The position numbers and the translations under genes are program-made. The notes beneath the pieces are model-generated. The model was not told where the DNA came from. It was given only the letters and a program-made list of their open reading frames with translations, and searched no databases. Positions 1-12,267 of a DNA stretch of 64,000 bases are shown here, one piece after another; positions within the stretch are counted from its first letter, which is position 1; each line of letters opens with the position of its first letter. Source of the DNA: Epiperipatus broadwayi (lineage: Eukaryota; Onychophora; Udeonychophora; Euonychophora; Peripatidae). The DNA lies in the NCBI GenBank assembly GCA_028023455.1, contig JAQFVV010000072.1, positions 3,988,501 through 4,052,500 of the forward strand, read 5' to 3'.

Positions 1-595
1 ATCCCCCAAGCAATACAACATTTAATGACTTAATTTCATTTATTAAAAAAAAATATTTCTATATTCTGCACCATGGTTCATCATAAACATGCACGTGATT
101 TAAAATGTGAATTACAAAAAAAAAAAAAATGACTTGACAAAAAATGATCTAAACACACTATTTATCAAGTAGAAAATGGTGAGAGTTTAAGTGCCAATTT
201 AAAAAATAAAAAATTATATAATCGTTTCAGTTGCCTAATTTTTATATACTAGAGTATCTCTTTTAACACTATAATAATACTGTATATTTAAATAATCAGA
301 TAGCAAATGATTTATTTTTATAATAAACTGGCAGTACTTGTGGCTTTGTCGGCTTTATTAGATTTAAATAATATTTACATGAAATAATGCCGCATAAGAT
401 ACCAACAAAAAAAAAAATAAACTATTGTAATGCATTTTATGAACAATGTTGTAGGCCATTTTTAACTGCTGTTGACAATTCATGTATTATTATTTCATGT
501 AAATCTTCTTTAAATATATTTTAATTCTCAACTACATTACGTTGTTTTATTTTATTAACATGAGCAAAGCAGATTAGCAGCTTTGTACTAAAAGT
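1..595. other. A+T-rich non-coding DNA
   Basis: No coding frame, RNA gene or clear repeat is visible. There are short A runs near 115-130 and 405-417 and ordinary A+T-rich text. Confidence 0.6.
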
Positions 596-608
596 GTATA
601 ATGCAGTT

Positions 609-708
609 GTCAAGCCTTGGCGGCCTAGCGGTTTGCATAGCTGCCTGCCAAGCAGCTGGCCCGGGTTCGCTTCCCGGTCAACGCTTTGACATATGAAAAA
701 AAAAAAGA
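609..708 (+). mobile_element. tRNA-derived SINE, copy 1, with target-site duplication
   Basis: A 100-bp insertion with RNA polymerase III features. It has an A-box-like segment near 617-631 and a B box (GGTTCGCTTCC) at about 664-674 set in a perfect T-arm (CCGGG stem, TTCGCTT loop, CCCGG). An anticodon-like arm has stem GCTGC/GCAGC and loop CTGCCAA, so the anticodon would be GCC (glycine). The ends GTCAAGC and GC(T)TTGAC can pair like an acceptor stem. It ends in ATATG plus an A run. The 13-bp sequence GTATAATGCAGTT flanks it at 596-608 and 709-721, the signature of LINE-driven retroposition. Related copies lie at 19,225-19,342 and 54,924-55,029. Confidence 0.9.
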
Positions 709-721
709 GTATAATGCAGTT

Positions 722-1222
722 AATTAAAATATATTTCTAATTTATATATATAAGAAGAATATATTTTGAGCAGTAGAAATTTTTTAATGTTTTAGTATCT
801 AAATGCTATTTTTGACTTTTGATGTACTGAATACCAAATAAAAATGTTCCTTGCTAATTGTGTCCTTATCTCTAGCTGTTCGATCCTTTTTATTAGAAAC
901 TTTGATAATTAAAATATATTTTTGTTTTCCATTTACAAACTCCGGTTATATCCTCCTCAAGTTAATAGAAAATTTGATAATTAAAATTTATGTATTCCAT
1001 TTTCGATTTTTGGTGTATTCAATATAAAATAAAATTTTTACTCACTAATTTTCTCCATTTTCTACCTGTTCCTTTGCATTAGTAGAAAGTTTGATAGTTA
1101 AAATATATTTATGTAATATTTACATGAAATAAGAGGGCGGACCCAAAAATAACTAGAATTAAAGAATATAAAAAAGCCTTTAATTAAAAGTTAAATACAT
1201 CAGCTTTTATTTCAAATTCTTT
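722..1222. repeat. Diverged tandem duplication in A+T-rich DNA
   Basis: About 827-930 and 1,017-1,110 share an aligned text (AATAAAA...CTAATT...CTGTTC...TTAGTAGAAA.TTTGATA.TTAAAATATATTT), with a further partial echo near 960-1,000. This is an old tandem duplication of roughly 190 bp. No coding content is seen. Confidence 0.45.
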
Positions 1223-1566
1223 TAATATTTACTAAGGCTGTAACCTCAAGAATATGCATGTAAAAATGCGATAGTAGGGATCTCTACAGGTCTTAACCAC
1301 AAGCTTACGTTTTGGAAGAAAAGAGGAGAACCTTCTTTACTTCAACCTACTTTCTATATAAATAAGTGAAGCTGAAGCAGTTAGATCCCCTCTTTTCTTC
1401 CAAAACATAAGCTTGTGGTTAAGACCTGTAGAGGTCCCTACTATCACATTTTTAGTTAGATCCCCTCTTTTCTTCCAAAACATAAGCTTGTGGTTAAGAC
1501 CTGTAGAGGTCCCTACTATCGCATTTTACGTGCATATTCTTGAGGTTACAGCCTTAGTAAATATTA
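1223..1566. repeat. Foldback (long inverted repeat) with an internal tandem duplication
   Basis: Arms of about 105 bp at 1,223-1,327 and 1,462-1,566 are near-perfect reverse complements (ends TAATATTTACTAAGGCTG and its complement). The inner half of the right arm is duplicated in tandem: about 75 bp at 1,379-1,453 is repeated at 1,454-1,529. The structure fits a foldback or MITE-like element. No target-site duplication can be called with confidence. Confidence 0.75.
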
Positions 1567-1606
1567 CTTATGTAATCAATGTGTGTTTAAATAAATTCAA
1601 ATTATT

Positions 1607-1906
1607 TTGGAAATTGGTCACAAACCTGATTTTGATAATGCTAATATACTAGATAATTTGGAAAAGTATGATTTGAGAACCATGACAGAATCGATTGAAA
1701 TATTAAAAAGACCAACTGGTTTAAATAAAACTGATGAAGCACAATGTATTCCAGCCTTGTGGAGACCACTTATTTTATCTCTTTCTTCTAATATAAACTT
1801 GAAATCAATTAATGATGAAATTAGAAAAAATAAACATTTTGGTAAATCACACATTTTGAATGCTCAACTACTTCTCACACAATCTCATTTTTTACCTCAC
1901 ACTTAA
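1607..1906 (+). pseudogene. Penelope-like element C-terminal (post-GIY-YIG) coding fossil
   Basis: The 99-codon frame has no native start and begins mid-domain. Its first ~55 residues (EIGHKPDFDNANILDN, then LRTMTESIEI, then LNKTDEAQ and PALWRPLI) follow the pattern of the segment after the GIY-YIG endonuclease in Penelope-like and related retroelements: a GH.-DF-N...IL block, then an ESI-IL block, then LN....P..W. The reverse transcriptase and the GIY-YIG core itself are not visible upstream, where a foldback repeat lies. This is therefore a 5'-truncated or rearranged remnant. Family assignment is from memory of the pattern, not a search. A function in the host is unlikely. Confidence 0.6.
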
Positions 1907-2499
1907 TCTCGTTATTGCTTTTCCTTGAAAAGTTGACCTTGTCAAAGGTGGATGCTATTTCATCTGAAACATTGGAAAGTAATACAAAATAATACATAGT
2001 TTAATCCCAAAACTCCTTTACTTATATACCATATATATATATACACACATTTTTTTAAAGATATTTGTTGACCCGAAATATTGGATCTTTAAATATTTTT
2101 GGATAATTTAAGGGGAAAAAATAAAAACTTTTGATATGAATTTGGATTTTCAAAAAATGAGTTAGATGGTTATATTAACAATATAGAAATATTAAAAGGA
2201 ATATAAACAACTATTTATTGAAGAGGAAAGTGTAACATAAACATATACTTTAAGGGGAAAAATATAAAAAGATATGCAGAAAGGAGTAGTGAAAAGTAAA
2301 AAAAGCTAGTTAAGAAAATGAAAAACTTGAGACAAAAATCATAAGAAAGAAAATAATTATGAACTGAGTAAGGAATAAAAAAGACTCAAAGAGGATGATT
2401 TTGCTTGATATGTGAAATTACTTCTTTACAAATAAATAACAAAAATGGTGTGCAAAAGTTTATATAAATATTAATTTTTCCTTTAATCTCTTGCATTGA
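1907..2499. other. A+T-rich non-coding DNA
   Basis: No supported gene or named repeat is visible. The stretch includes a short (TA)n near 2,031-2,042 and A-rich sequence. Confidence 0.55.
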
Positions 2500-3170
2500 C
2501 CATGAGTTCATAGCATTAACTCATTGTCTAACAACTATTTTAATGTTATTTTGCCAATTTTCCCAAGGAAAAATTGTACTGAACAATGCTGCCATCTTAA
2601 GATTTTTTTTACAATTAATATATCAATAATATTTAAATTTAGCATTGAAACAATGAGATAAAGCCTACCTTCCCAGGTGCTGATTGGTTGTTTCTTGTTA
2701 TCTTCATAAGAGAGCACCTGCCAATGATTTTGACAGTTCTATTTCTTCGTTTTGAGTTTCCAAAGTAAAAACATGTTTTAGAACCTTTTTAATCTTTTTT
2801 TTTTCACAAAATATTTGTGAAATATTAATTATTTTAGAAGAATAATTCAGATTTTAGTAAAAAAATAATTACTTTTACATGAAGACAAATTGACAAAGAA
2901 ATCAATAATATATGGCTCCAATTTATAATTGGATAACAAACATATCTTTTATATTGACCGCTATAGATAATTTTTGTCAATTATAAATAGAAATTTACTT
3001 ACTTTTAAAAACTTCTGTTTACTTAAATGAGATAATTATTTATTAATTTGCATTTTAGAAACTAAACTAAAACAAATACGGTTTTAAAAAACTAAATATA
3101 CTTTTACTGCTGATTTTGTAATTGATTAATCAAAAGTTTGGAACATTAATTCAATCTGCCAATAAGGATT
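2500..3170 (+). repeat. Unnamed dispersed repeat, family C, copy 1
   Basis: The segment matches, by eye, the reverse complement of 20,870-22,150 in several ordered blocks: ACTCAT near 2,500-2,525, a block around AAGATGGCAGCAT (complement near 2,585-2,600), the GTGCTGATTGGTTGTTTCTTGTT block near 2,675-2,698, TTTTGACAGTT near 2,730, and CAAAAGTTTGGAACATTAATT near 3,131-3,151. A third copy, internally amplified, is at 30,918-31,640. No terminal repeats or coding frame can be assigned. Confidence 0.65.
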
Positions 3171-4799
3171 TTGAACACAGAAAGGTTAAATTATTTGCAA
3201 ATTATTTCAGGGTGGTATAGATTCATAGGCTATGCTGCCCAATATGTTTCAAACAACCCTGTTAATACTATACTTAATAAAAGCACACAAACTTATTCGT
3301 ATAAAATCTACTATATTTTAATTACAGCTTTGGTCAATAGATTTTTTTTTTTAAAAAAAAAATGCTTTTGGACAGAAGCAAAAATGATTAAATATAAAAA
3401 ATTAATTTCTTTGATAGGACCATTAATGGGCCTAAGTTTCAAAAGCAGCTAAAAAGTAAGCAATTTTTGTATAATATTTAATAAATCAACATTATTATGT
3501 TTCAATTTAAATTATTTTTTAATATATAATTTGAGATTATATTCATGCAAATATTTATTACTTTATTGAGATTTTTTTTTTTTTTTAGGTATAAAAATTG
3601 TAAGAATACTTATCTATTTGTTTTATTATAAATAACATTCAAAATAAATCACCACAAAATATTTTTAATTTTTAACAAATCTCCACGAATAAATTACTCA
3701 TCAAAAATATCATATACTCGTCATACATTGAAAAAAAAATTTTTTTTTTTTTTTTTTTATAAGATTGGAGAAAAAAGTTCACAAAGGATGAGTTTAAATA
3801 TATATATAATTAATGAAAGTAATTTGAAATATATTGTCACAGTGAAAGTACATAAATTCAAATCATAATAAAAAGAACTATCCAAGAAAATATTTACTGT
3901 ACATCACATTGAATCTAAGCTTATGTAATAGCATATAAAATAAAATAACTAAATGATTTATCACTTGAGAATTCATATGATGTTTAAGTATTGGAAATTG
4001 CAGAACTGGGCTGCAATCCGTGGATCTTTAGCCTTTAAATTCAACCCATTACCAATAAATTAGACCTTATATGATATTAAAAGCCCTACACACGTTTAAT
4101 GCATTATACTGTATATACATTAGACAATCGTTCATTTAATAAACGGTAAATAAAATAAAATTCAAGATCAATTTATAAATTTAAAAATGACATATGAGTA
4201 CTAAAATTTAGAAGTAGCTAAATGAGGAAATGAAGTCAGTTTACTTTAAAAATTAAAAACTCATGATGTAGATTTGATTACTGTTTGGAAGGTTAATTAC
4301 AACAATTTTGATTATACAACAGAACTGCAGGTTTAAGTAATCTTCTTTTTATTTTATATCAAAGACCACAAGTTTAAAATTAAAAAAGTGCCACATTCAA
4401 TTTAATATCTGTAAATAATTACTCCAAAAGATGTGAAAGTCTTGTTTTATTGTCTTTTAATCAGTTTTATGTTTCCTGGAAAAATCAATGTTCATTTGCT
4501 AAAGATTTTTGGAGGTTTATAATTACCCTGTGGGTGTAATGCAGTAGTAGAATGGCAGACCCTGGACCATAAGGACATTGGAGCTATTTCATTTCTGGCA
4601 TTTGGACTTCTTATGATCTCCCAAGCAACAAAGCTATTTGATTATTAGTATTATTTTAAGATGTGGAAAGTAAAAGTATTCTTAATCCAGAAAAACCATT
4701 AATACAAGAAACTTGGATACTAAGATTCTTAGGCACATTTTGATATTAGACCTGCTGTGAAATAACTAATTTTGCAATCTTGTAAAATAACATTTGCAC
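3171..4799. other. A+T-rich non-coding DNA with T/A homopolymer runs
   Basis: No reliable coding frame. Notable are adjacent T-run/A-run palindromes near 3,342-3,361 and 3,730-3,758. A phrase near 4,536-4,585 (GTAATGCAGTAGTAG...) resembles text near 6,380-6,425, possibly an old SINE-like fragment. Confidence 0.5.
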
Positions 4800-5039
4800 A
4801 GAATCTTCAGACAAATAATCAAAATAATCAACAATCACTGGGGAAGACTGAACTTTTCGATGTCCTCCAAACTGTAAATGAAAGCATCCATTTTTTTATG
4901 CATCTTCTGCCACATAAAAATGCTGACACACATTTCCTTATTGTTTTTAATTCCGCCATTTGGCCAAACTCCACAGTCTTTCGATATTCTGCTTGTGGAC
5001 ACTGGTTTGTGGATCTATAAAGTTATAACTGGGGTCGAC
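4800..5039 (-). pseudogene. Merlin/IS1595-like (ISXO2-type DDE) transposase fossil
   Basis: Reading the minus strand from 5,039, an open stretch of 30 codons ends at a stop at 4,947-4,949. It gives a block with YNFIDPQT, then VHKQNIERLWS, then AKWRN. This ordered pattern (N-FVDP-TG-HTQ-IE-LW---K-R) is the conserved C-terminal part of the DDE_Tnp_IS1595/ISXO2 family, represented in animals by Merlin DNA transposons. The expected continuation survives only partly and contains further stops, so it is inactive. The flanks show no obvious terminal inverted repeats. The recognition rests on motif order and spacing; a profile search would settle it. Confidence 0.65.
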
Positions 5040-5040
5040 C

Positions 5041-6324
5041 AGAAGAGAAAAAAAAATCCAATATATTTCACAAGATCGCAGAGATCGCAAAGTTAGAATA
5101 ATTATCATCAAATGAATATGGCTGTAATATTCACAGCAGGACTAATACCAAAGTACTTCTCAGGGTAATGGTATTACATCATCATTAAAAAAAATAACAT
5201 GCCAAAATGGCATTGTATATCTGGATTCTCATCTGGGAACAATGTGAATATAATAATGTTTAAGTTTTTAAAAGGAAAATGACTATAATAATGTTTAAGT
5301 TAATTGGATTTAACAAAAGATTACCTGTGGATTTAAATATAATAAACAGATTTTTATAAGATTTAATAACAATTGCTAATAGGATATCAACTAAAAATAA
5401 TATCAAAACTGTCCATTTTTGCATATGTCTATGGATTTTTTTTATTTTGTCTATAACGGGATATCCTTTTTTTTTTTTTTAAATGCCGTAATCTTAGTGC
5501 ACAATTTTATTTCCTTCGAGGATAGTTTGTCCATTGCGTGTGGAGGGAGGCAGGTCGTGTAAAATTTATATTATTATTTTTCACAAGTTTGTAAAGATTA
5601 TTTTTTTATATGCATTATATACATTGCCTAATAAGAATTTAAACATCAAGGGTTATTTTATACTTTGAAAGTAATCCTTTTCATTTTTCCCTCTTTCACC
5701 CTCCTATTCACTTTTTTAATCATCTCAAGAAATATACTAATCAATATAGCAACTTTCAACCAGATTTTATGCAGAGAAAGATATTCATAATCAAAATGCT
5801 GCTAAGCTGCAGAGAACAAAAAAAAATCTATTACTATAAATTGTTTGTGCCCCCCCCCCCCACGAAAACATTTTTCAATCTTTTTTTTTTTTTAAAAAAA
5901 AACGATAAATATTGAAAAATTTCAATGCACAAGTCATATTAGAAATCTACCTTCACAATATATTTATTATTTAAACTACACAAATATATATAAAAAAATC
6001 AATAAAATTATAAGACAAATAAAACACGTAAGAAAAGGAAATGAGTAAAATATTTTTTTTAAAAAAAGAGAGAGAGAGAAAATATATTAAAAGACAAAAA
6101 ATAAAAGAAGCGAAAACATGCAGTTGTGACAAAACTATTTTCAACTTATATATTTATTAATTTTATTCAACAAAAATAAGAATAAATTTAAAAGCAAATA
6201 TAGCGTTTTGTTTTTTTTTTTTAAAAAAAAAAAGACTAATAATATGAATTTTACTGATGTAAACACGATAACAGACATGACAACCTATAACCCGCGACCA
6301 CAGGTTGCGCTGCATGACTTTCTA
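5041..6324. other. A+T-rich non-coding DNA
   Basis: No gene is supported. It contains a C10-11 run near 5,851-5,861, T-run/A-run palindromes near 5,881-5,902 and 6,211-6,231, and a slightly more G+C-rich patch near 5,500-5,560 with no recognised content. Confidence 0.5.
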
Positions 6325-6540
6325 TATGACCAAATTATTTCATAATTGTATGACCATAATAACCAATTATATAGCTCTGTAGATTTGGTGCAGTAGTAGA
6401 TGACAGATTTCTGGAGCTCAAGATATCTTTTTGTATGACCAAATTATTTCATAATTATATGAAAATAATAACCAATTATATCACTCTGTAGATTTGGTGC
6501 AGTACTAGATGACAGATTTCTGGAGCTCAAGATATCTTGA
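6325..6540. repeat. Tandem duplication, 109-bp unit
   Basis: Two adjacent copies, 6,325-6,433 and 6,434-6,540, share TATGACCAAATTATTTCATAAT, then ACCAATTATAT, then CTGTAGATTTGGTGCAGTA, and end in GGAGCTCAAGATATCTT, with only scattered differences. The phrase TTTGGTGCAGT-GTA recurs at 16,391 and could be an A-box-like remnant of an old SINE. That is speculative. Confidence 0.85.
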
Positions 6541-7198
6541 TCATGGTCCCCAAGTCTGCTACTCCCGGCGTTTGAACTTATGAACTTCTGAGCCACAAAT
6601 CATTTGATTAGTATTATTATTACTATTTATATAAAACTTGTATGATTTTTTTTTTAAAATAATTTTCTAAAGTGATAAACTTTGTCCTAACAATACATAT
6701 GGAAAATTTCTTACAGCAGTGTCATCTGATTTATGACGAATATCTCATGAGTCATGTTTGCTTGAAAAAGATTGCATAGGCCTGAGTTACAATACAACTC
6801 TAAATTCTCAGGACAGTTGCTAATGGTAGTAAACTGTTATCAACTATGATCAACCGTTATCATTTGGCTTAGATATTCAAATACATCTTTGGGTAGAGAC
6901 CTTGTCAACAATTTTTTTAAAAAAATGATTAGTAATATACCAATTGCTTGTTGTATTTTAAGATGACTTAATACAGTGTGGCCACAATATGCACTATATA
7001 TGGATCCCACTGGGTAAGATTAGTTAGACATCTATTTACTGACAATCCAATGAGTCATCTACCCAACTTAATCCCTTTTAAGATCTTTAAAAAACTTCAA
7101 GGTTCATTTGGTTGAGATATTAGAACCTCAGATCATTGGCATGATAAATGAACACACAAATCATTATTCCATGAGAACCAAATATGCTCCACCTGAAA
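6541..7198. other. A+T-rich non-coding DNA
   Basis: No supported gene, RNA or repeat beyond short simple runs. Confidence 0.5.
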
Positions 7199-7296
7199 CA
7201 AATTCTGTATACTTTTATCAAAGTGCTTTTACAATTCTCTTCTGAACCAAATTCTGTACACTTTTTTCAAAGTGCTTTTACAATTCTCTTCTCCAC
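7199..7296. repeat. Tandem duplication, 49-bp unit
   Basis: 7,199-7,247 and 7,248-7,296 are near-identical (CAAATTCTGTA-ACTTTT, then TCAAAGTGCTTTTACAATTC), a simple local duplication. Confidence 0.9.
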
Positions 7297-9441
7297 ATTC
7301 CTTGAGATCAAAATAATTTTGACCTTCCAGATCATTTCAACTTTCTTTCATAGCATTTCTCATAAGTAATCTTCACTTCTAGCAAACTGTTTTATTACAA
7401 ACTTTATCTAATAAACTTAGATTTTCTTCTCTTAGTCTTAGCATTAACAATAAATAAAGATTTCCATTTTAATGCATTTCATTTTCAATTTTGTTCTTTA
7501 GTTATACCAGGATGATAATTGTTTAGCTTAGTCAAAATTCTTTCATATAAATAATATGCAAAACTATAAGAAAGAAGAATGCTCTTCAGCCCCACCCTCA
7601 TGTAATTTTTCTAACAATATATTCCTTTCAACTTTATGTTTCTAATTTACTTTTTCCAACTGTTTATATAATTTCATTTCAAAATTTTTGTTTATCCTAC
7701 GTCCTTTTGTTTATTTGCTATCAGACATTTCATTTTAGGAAAGAAAATAGTCAATAAGTTATACATAGCTAAAGAGTAAACAAAAAGGAAATACCATTGT
7801 AATCAGTAAAAAATGACAATTGATAACTTTAATAAATTTTGTCTTCTACTTCCCTTTCCCTCATAGAAGAATGCTGAAGAGGTATTGATACTGGAATGAT
7901 CAATTTATTGACATGATCTCTGCATTTCAAAAGCTAATCACTTAACCAAGCTCTTCTTCAAATAGAATGTAAAATAAAACTCTTAAAATTTTGCTAGTGA
8001 AAATATTGCCTTTCTATTTCTGTTTCACTTTTTCAATTATCACATCCAGTTACTAGTATAATTATGAAAATAAGAATAATAACTCGTGGATTTTTTTTCT
8101 GGTTTTTTATCAGAGCAATCCATCATCTCAATTCCACCATATTGAAAACATTCACCAGTGCAACAACGTGACCCATCATCTTTCATTATGCCTACAAAGT
8201 AAGAGAATAAGTGAAAGACATGTTTATTAGATAAACTTCAAGCTAAAAAAAAAAGAGTTCAAAAGTAATAGAAGAATGAGAAGCTAAAAATAATTGTTAT
8301 TGGAATTGAAATTGATAAAGAATGCTTTGAAGACCTGTTTGGGGAATGGGGATTGTGTGATCAAGAAAGACCACTGGGAAGAATAAGAAAATCTATATTC
8401 TTGTTAACGGAAAGCAAAAAATTATATATCAATTAGTAAACTAATTCAAACAACTCCGTTCTTTAAGTTCAGGATTTTCCAATATCATTTCAGTATCATC
8501 ATGTGTCAATAACCTGTGAAGTGGTGTTGAGTTGTGATTCAATAATGAATCTTTATATTATATATATTTATTTTCAATTGTATTTTTTAACAGGAAAACC
8601 AACTTATTATTCATCATGAAATCGTTAGGTTTTAATTAAAATTTTGTCAAAGCATAAATTCTAGTAATGAAATTCAACTTCCCAAATAAAATAGAAAACA
8701 AATTTATCAACTCAAAAAATTTAATATCAGTTTTCAGTCTTAAAAAAATGTAGTTATACTTTTAAAAAAAAAACGTACTCTCCTTCCATTTTTTGTTTTA
8801 GGAAAAAATTATTAAAATCGTAAGATCTAAAAATAAGAATTATCTAGAAAATGCAATTTTCCAATTATATCAAAATAATAAAATTATAGATTAAAACCTA
8901 CTTCCCATCTGATATAAACACCAAGTACGTATTAACAAATAATATTTTAATATAATTTTACTAAAAAAATAACCACTCATAAACAAATAAAAAACCAACT
9001 TATTTTTCTATCAATAGTTAAAAATTGCCCAAACATAATAGTTGGTGTATCCTTTCCCAAGAACAAATTGAGCTCTTCTCTTTTGATATACTGATTGCTA
9101 CTGACATCTAGGCACAATTACAACTAAAATGTTATAATATCCAACAGCTTTCATTTATGATACTTGCTAAATTAAATTTTCTTTGAAAGCTTTTATTACT
9201 AACAATCTAAATGGATTTTGGATAATGTAAAATTGTCATGCCAATGTAAATTTGGCAGAAACCTACACATTAAAGTTAAACCTATGATGCATAAAACATA
9301 TTAAAAATTGTTTAAGCATGCACATTATTAGTCTTTTAACACAAAAATTAATTAATCATTCTTCAACTCAAAAGTGAAATTCCCTATCAAATCCCATCCA
9401 GAAAAAAAAGGTAATATAAATAAGTGAATGCTTATAATTAT
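7297..9441. other. A+T-rich non-coding DNA
   Basis: I see no coding frame, RNA gene or bounded repeat in this stretch. Confidence 0.5.
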
Positions 9442-9499
9442 ACTTTGAACTATTTCCATCATCTCATCAAACTTTGAACTATTTCCATCATCTCATCAA
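9442..9499. repeat. Perfect tandem duplication, 29-bp unit
   Basis: ACTTTGAACTATTTCCATCA plus nine further bases occurs twice without change at 9,442-9,470 and 9,471-9,499. A similar phrase (GATGATGGAAA) recurs near 9,895 and 33,890, part of an old diverged family. Confidence 0.9.
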
Positions 9500-10094
9500 A
9501 TGTTTTTATATAAATTTTAACTTTGTTGTATATTTCTAATATCTTTCAACTGTTATTAATAACATATAGAACATGCTTTGATTCGTATTATTCTCCAGTC
9601 TTCTCCAAATGTTGTTGAGTAATGATCATACTTAACTTAAGACTTGATGAAATAGTTTAGTTGCTTAGAATACCACTTTGAGTTGAGTATCCCCAAATTT
9701 AAATATTGATGATTTAATTTCTTTGTTGTCTATTGCTGTGAAGAAGTAAGAATAATGCCTTTAAAATCATAGAAAAAATAAAATAAAATATTGTATTCTA
9801 TACTAATCTATGTATTATTATTAATACTTGACTATATTCAGAAAGTGTAAATAAAGTTTGAATTTTTCTAAAAACATTTCATAGTTTAATTATAGATGAT
9901 GGAAATATTCTAAGATATACTTACAAGTAAATTCCATCATCACAAATTTTCAGCAGCCATTAATAAATAAATATTGCACTTTTCAAAATATATCATAATG
10001 GTCAGATTGATGTTTATATAAAAATTCATTAAATTTATGAGCTAACATCAATTTCCTTGTTTCAAAGATATGTATTTATTATCATCTAAGTTAA

Positions 10095-10461
10095 GCACAT
10101 GTGCATTAGCTTAATGCTAATTATTATTACAATTTAAAACGTAGTGCTATATAAAAATAATAACTTATTTACATATGTTTAATTTCATTTATGAATGACT
10201 TATCGTAAATTCTAGTAAATTTCAACAGCGTCATTCATTCAGACATAGTAAAGGTAATTTAAAGTGATTATTAATATCTTCACACTCTCATTTCCAAATA
10301 CTTTAAGATTTGCCCATACTTAAACGCTTGGGTTGAAAGGATAGATGGATTCATTCTATTCTTTCACAAAGACTTTATCTTGGATTTGAGAAATGAGAGT
10401 ATTCATTTATTGTTAAGATCTACAAAGCGCATGTGCATTAGCTTAATGCTAATTATTATTA
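10095..10461. repeat. Pair of short direct repeats with a palindromic core
   Basis: GCATGTGCATTAGCTTAATG followed by CTAATTATTATT is found at about 10,098-10,126 and 10,429-10,457, differing in the first bases. The core ATTAGCTTAATGCTAAT is imperfectly palindromic. The function is unknown. Confidence 0.7.
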
Positions 10462-10784
10462 AAAGTAGACTCTATGTTTCTAGTCATATTGTAAATTTTT
10501 AGAATAAATTGCTTTTATTTGCTTTGCAATGAACAAATTTTGATGGTATTGATGTTTAAATTTCTATTTCAAAACTTTCATGCTTAGTCATTATGTGAAT
10601 AGCTTCCAGAAAGGGACACATACCCAAAAACAATAATGTTTATAATGTTGATTTTCTACAAATAGTAACTATCAGTAAGATTTACTTTTATATAAGAATG
10701 TAAACTATTTAATAGCAGTATTAATAATCAATATCAGAACCAATTAGAAAACTGATATATCCATGAAGGTGTAATATAGTCATG

Positions 10785-10905
10785 AGAAATGTCTCAATGG
10801 AAAAATATTGAAATGAATAATGTCTTATTCATTTCAGTGTTAGCCATGGTTGTGAAATGACTGTAGAATTGTGAAGATGTTAATAAATATAGCATTCAAA
10901 AGTTT
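10785..10905 (-). repeat. Inverted-repeat pair, left member
   Basis: About 115 bp is the reverse complement of 13,217-13,325, sharing ATGCTATATTTATTA, then CATGGCTAACA, then TGAAATGAAT and ACATTATTCATTTCAATAT. The two members enclose about 2.3 kb that includes a LINE fossil. They may be ends of one element or two inverted copies of one repeat. Confidence 0.7.
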
Positions 10906-11583
10906 TAAAAAAATATTTATATAATGTATTTATAATAGGCAATATTAAAATGTATAAATTATTAATTATCATATTAAAAATGTAATACATTTGTAAAAAA
11001 TATTTAAATGTAAGTGAAACCAATAAACTGTATTAAAACTTATCAAAGTATGAATTGCAAAATACCTCAATTAAAAATTAGATTAAAAAAGATTAAGCTT
11101 ATTTTCATAAGAGATTCAAAAACAAGAAAAAAAAATTCAGGTAATTTAATAATCAAGCATTTTGAAAGTTCATCTAATTAAACAACAAAAGTGCTTTTCA
11201 AATCATTCTAATTAAAATATAATCTAATCATAAAGATATGAAAAACAAGATTAAAAAACCCTTTGAAAATCAAGATCATGTGCTCAAAAACAGGAAGAAC
11301 TAAGACTTATATAAAGTTAACATTTCTTAAAGCAATCATTCTGAATTTTTACTTTATTCAAGCCACGTTGGACCTTCATTATGCTGGCTGAGTAGATCAG
11401 CAGAAAAACACCAACTGCTGTAATCTATCCTGGACATCTGAATTTGACATGCTACTTTCAAATAAGTCTCTGCACAAAATGAAGAAATAATGCTTACTTC
11501 AAATTTCAAAACTGGAAATTGTTAAAGGAAATTATGGTCACATATGAATTGATTAATATTTGCCATCATGAAAAAAAAAAAAC

Positions 11584-11605
11584 CAAGGCCATATAACTGG
11601 CCTTG
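11584..11605. other. Short perfect stem-loop
   Basis: CAAGGCCA, a 6-base loop, and TGGCCTTG form an 8-bp perfect stem directly after an A12 run. No known family is recognised. It may be a chance structure. Confidence 0.5.
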
Positions 11606-12267
11606 TAAGTTGGAACAAAATATTTAGACTTTATCTTAAACATTTTAAATTTTAGTTTATTTTATATTTGATATTAATAATCTATATTTTATAAATTGTT
11701 TGAAACAGGGAGTGAAAAGTTTAAAAAAAGTTAATGGCATTTTAATGCAACTGAAGTTAACCAGAAGAGAATGTGATATCTTACCTTGCCTTCAAATAAT
11801 GGACTAGTCCAAATTCCATCTTGATTGGATTGAGCAATACAAATAGATAACATACATCCAATGACAAGAATGGAGCAATAGGCAATGATGCTCACTGAAT
11901 TCAATTACTCTCATAATGGGGGGGGGGATTTGGCTGTAAATAGTCAATTCATTTGGAAGTAAAACAGACACTAACTGTCAAGACTGAATAACAGTTTACA
12001 CATTGCCTAATATATGGCTGGTTATAAATAATTTATTATAATTACACTATTACATTAGCAGTTATGATATTCTAACATATAGTTTTAAATTTAATTGTCC
12101 AGGCTGATCATGTTATCTTTTAATCATCAGTCTCTTTACCTCTTCGCCATTGGCACAATTGCTATATATATCTTTGGGAAATATTTTATTTGATATGGTT
12201 TCATTTTCCTTCATTTGGGATTGCTGGACTTTAGCCTTTTATTATTCTCTTTCCCCTTTTAGGAATG

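Noticed and set aside
609-690. Functional tRNA-Gly gene
   Set aside because: Bulged acceptor stem, poor D-arm, A-run tail, 13-bp target-site duplication and related copies show that it is a SINE.
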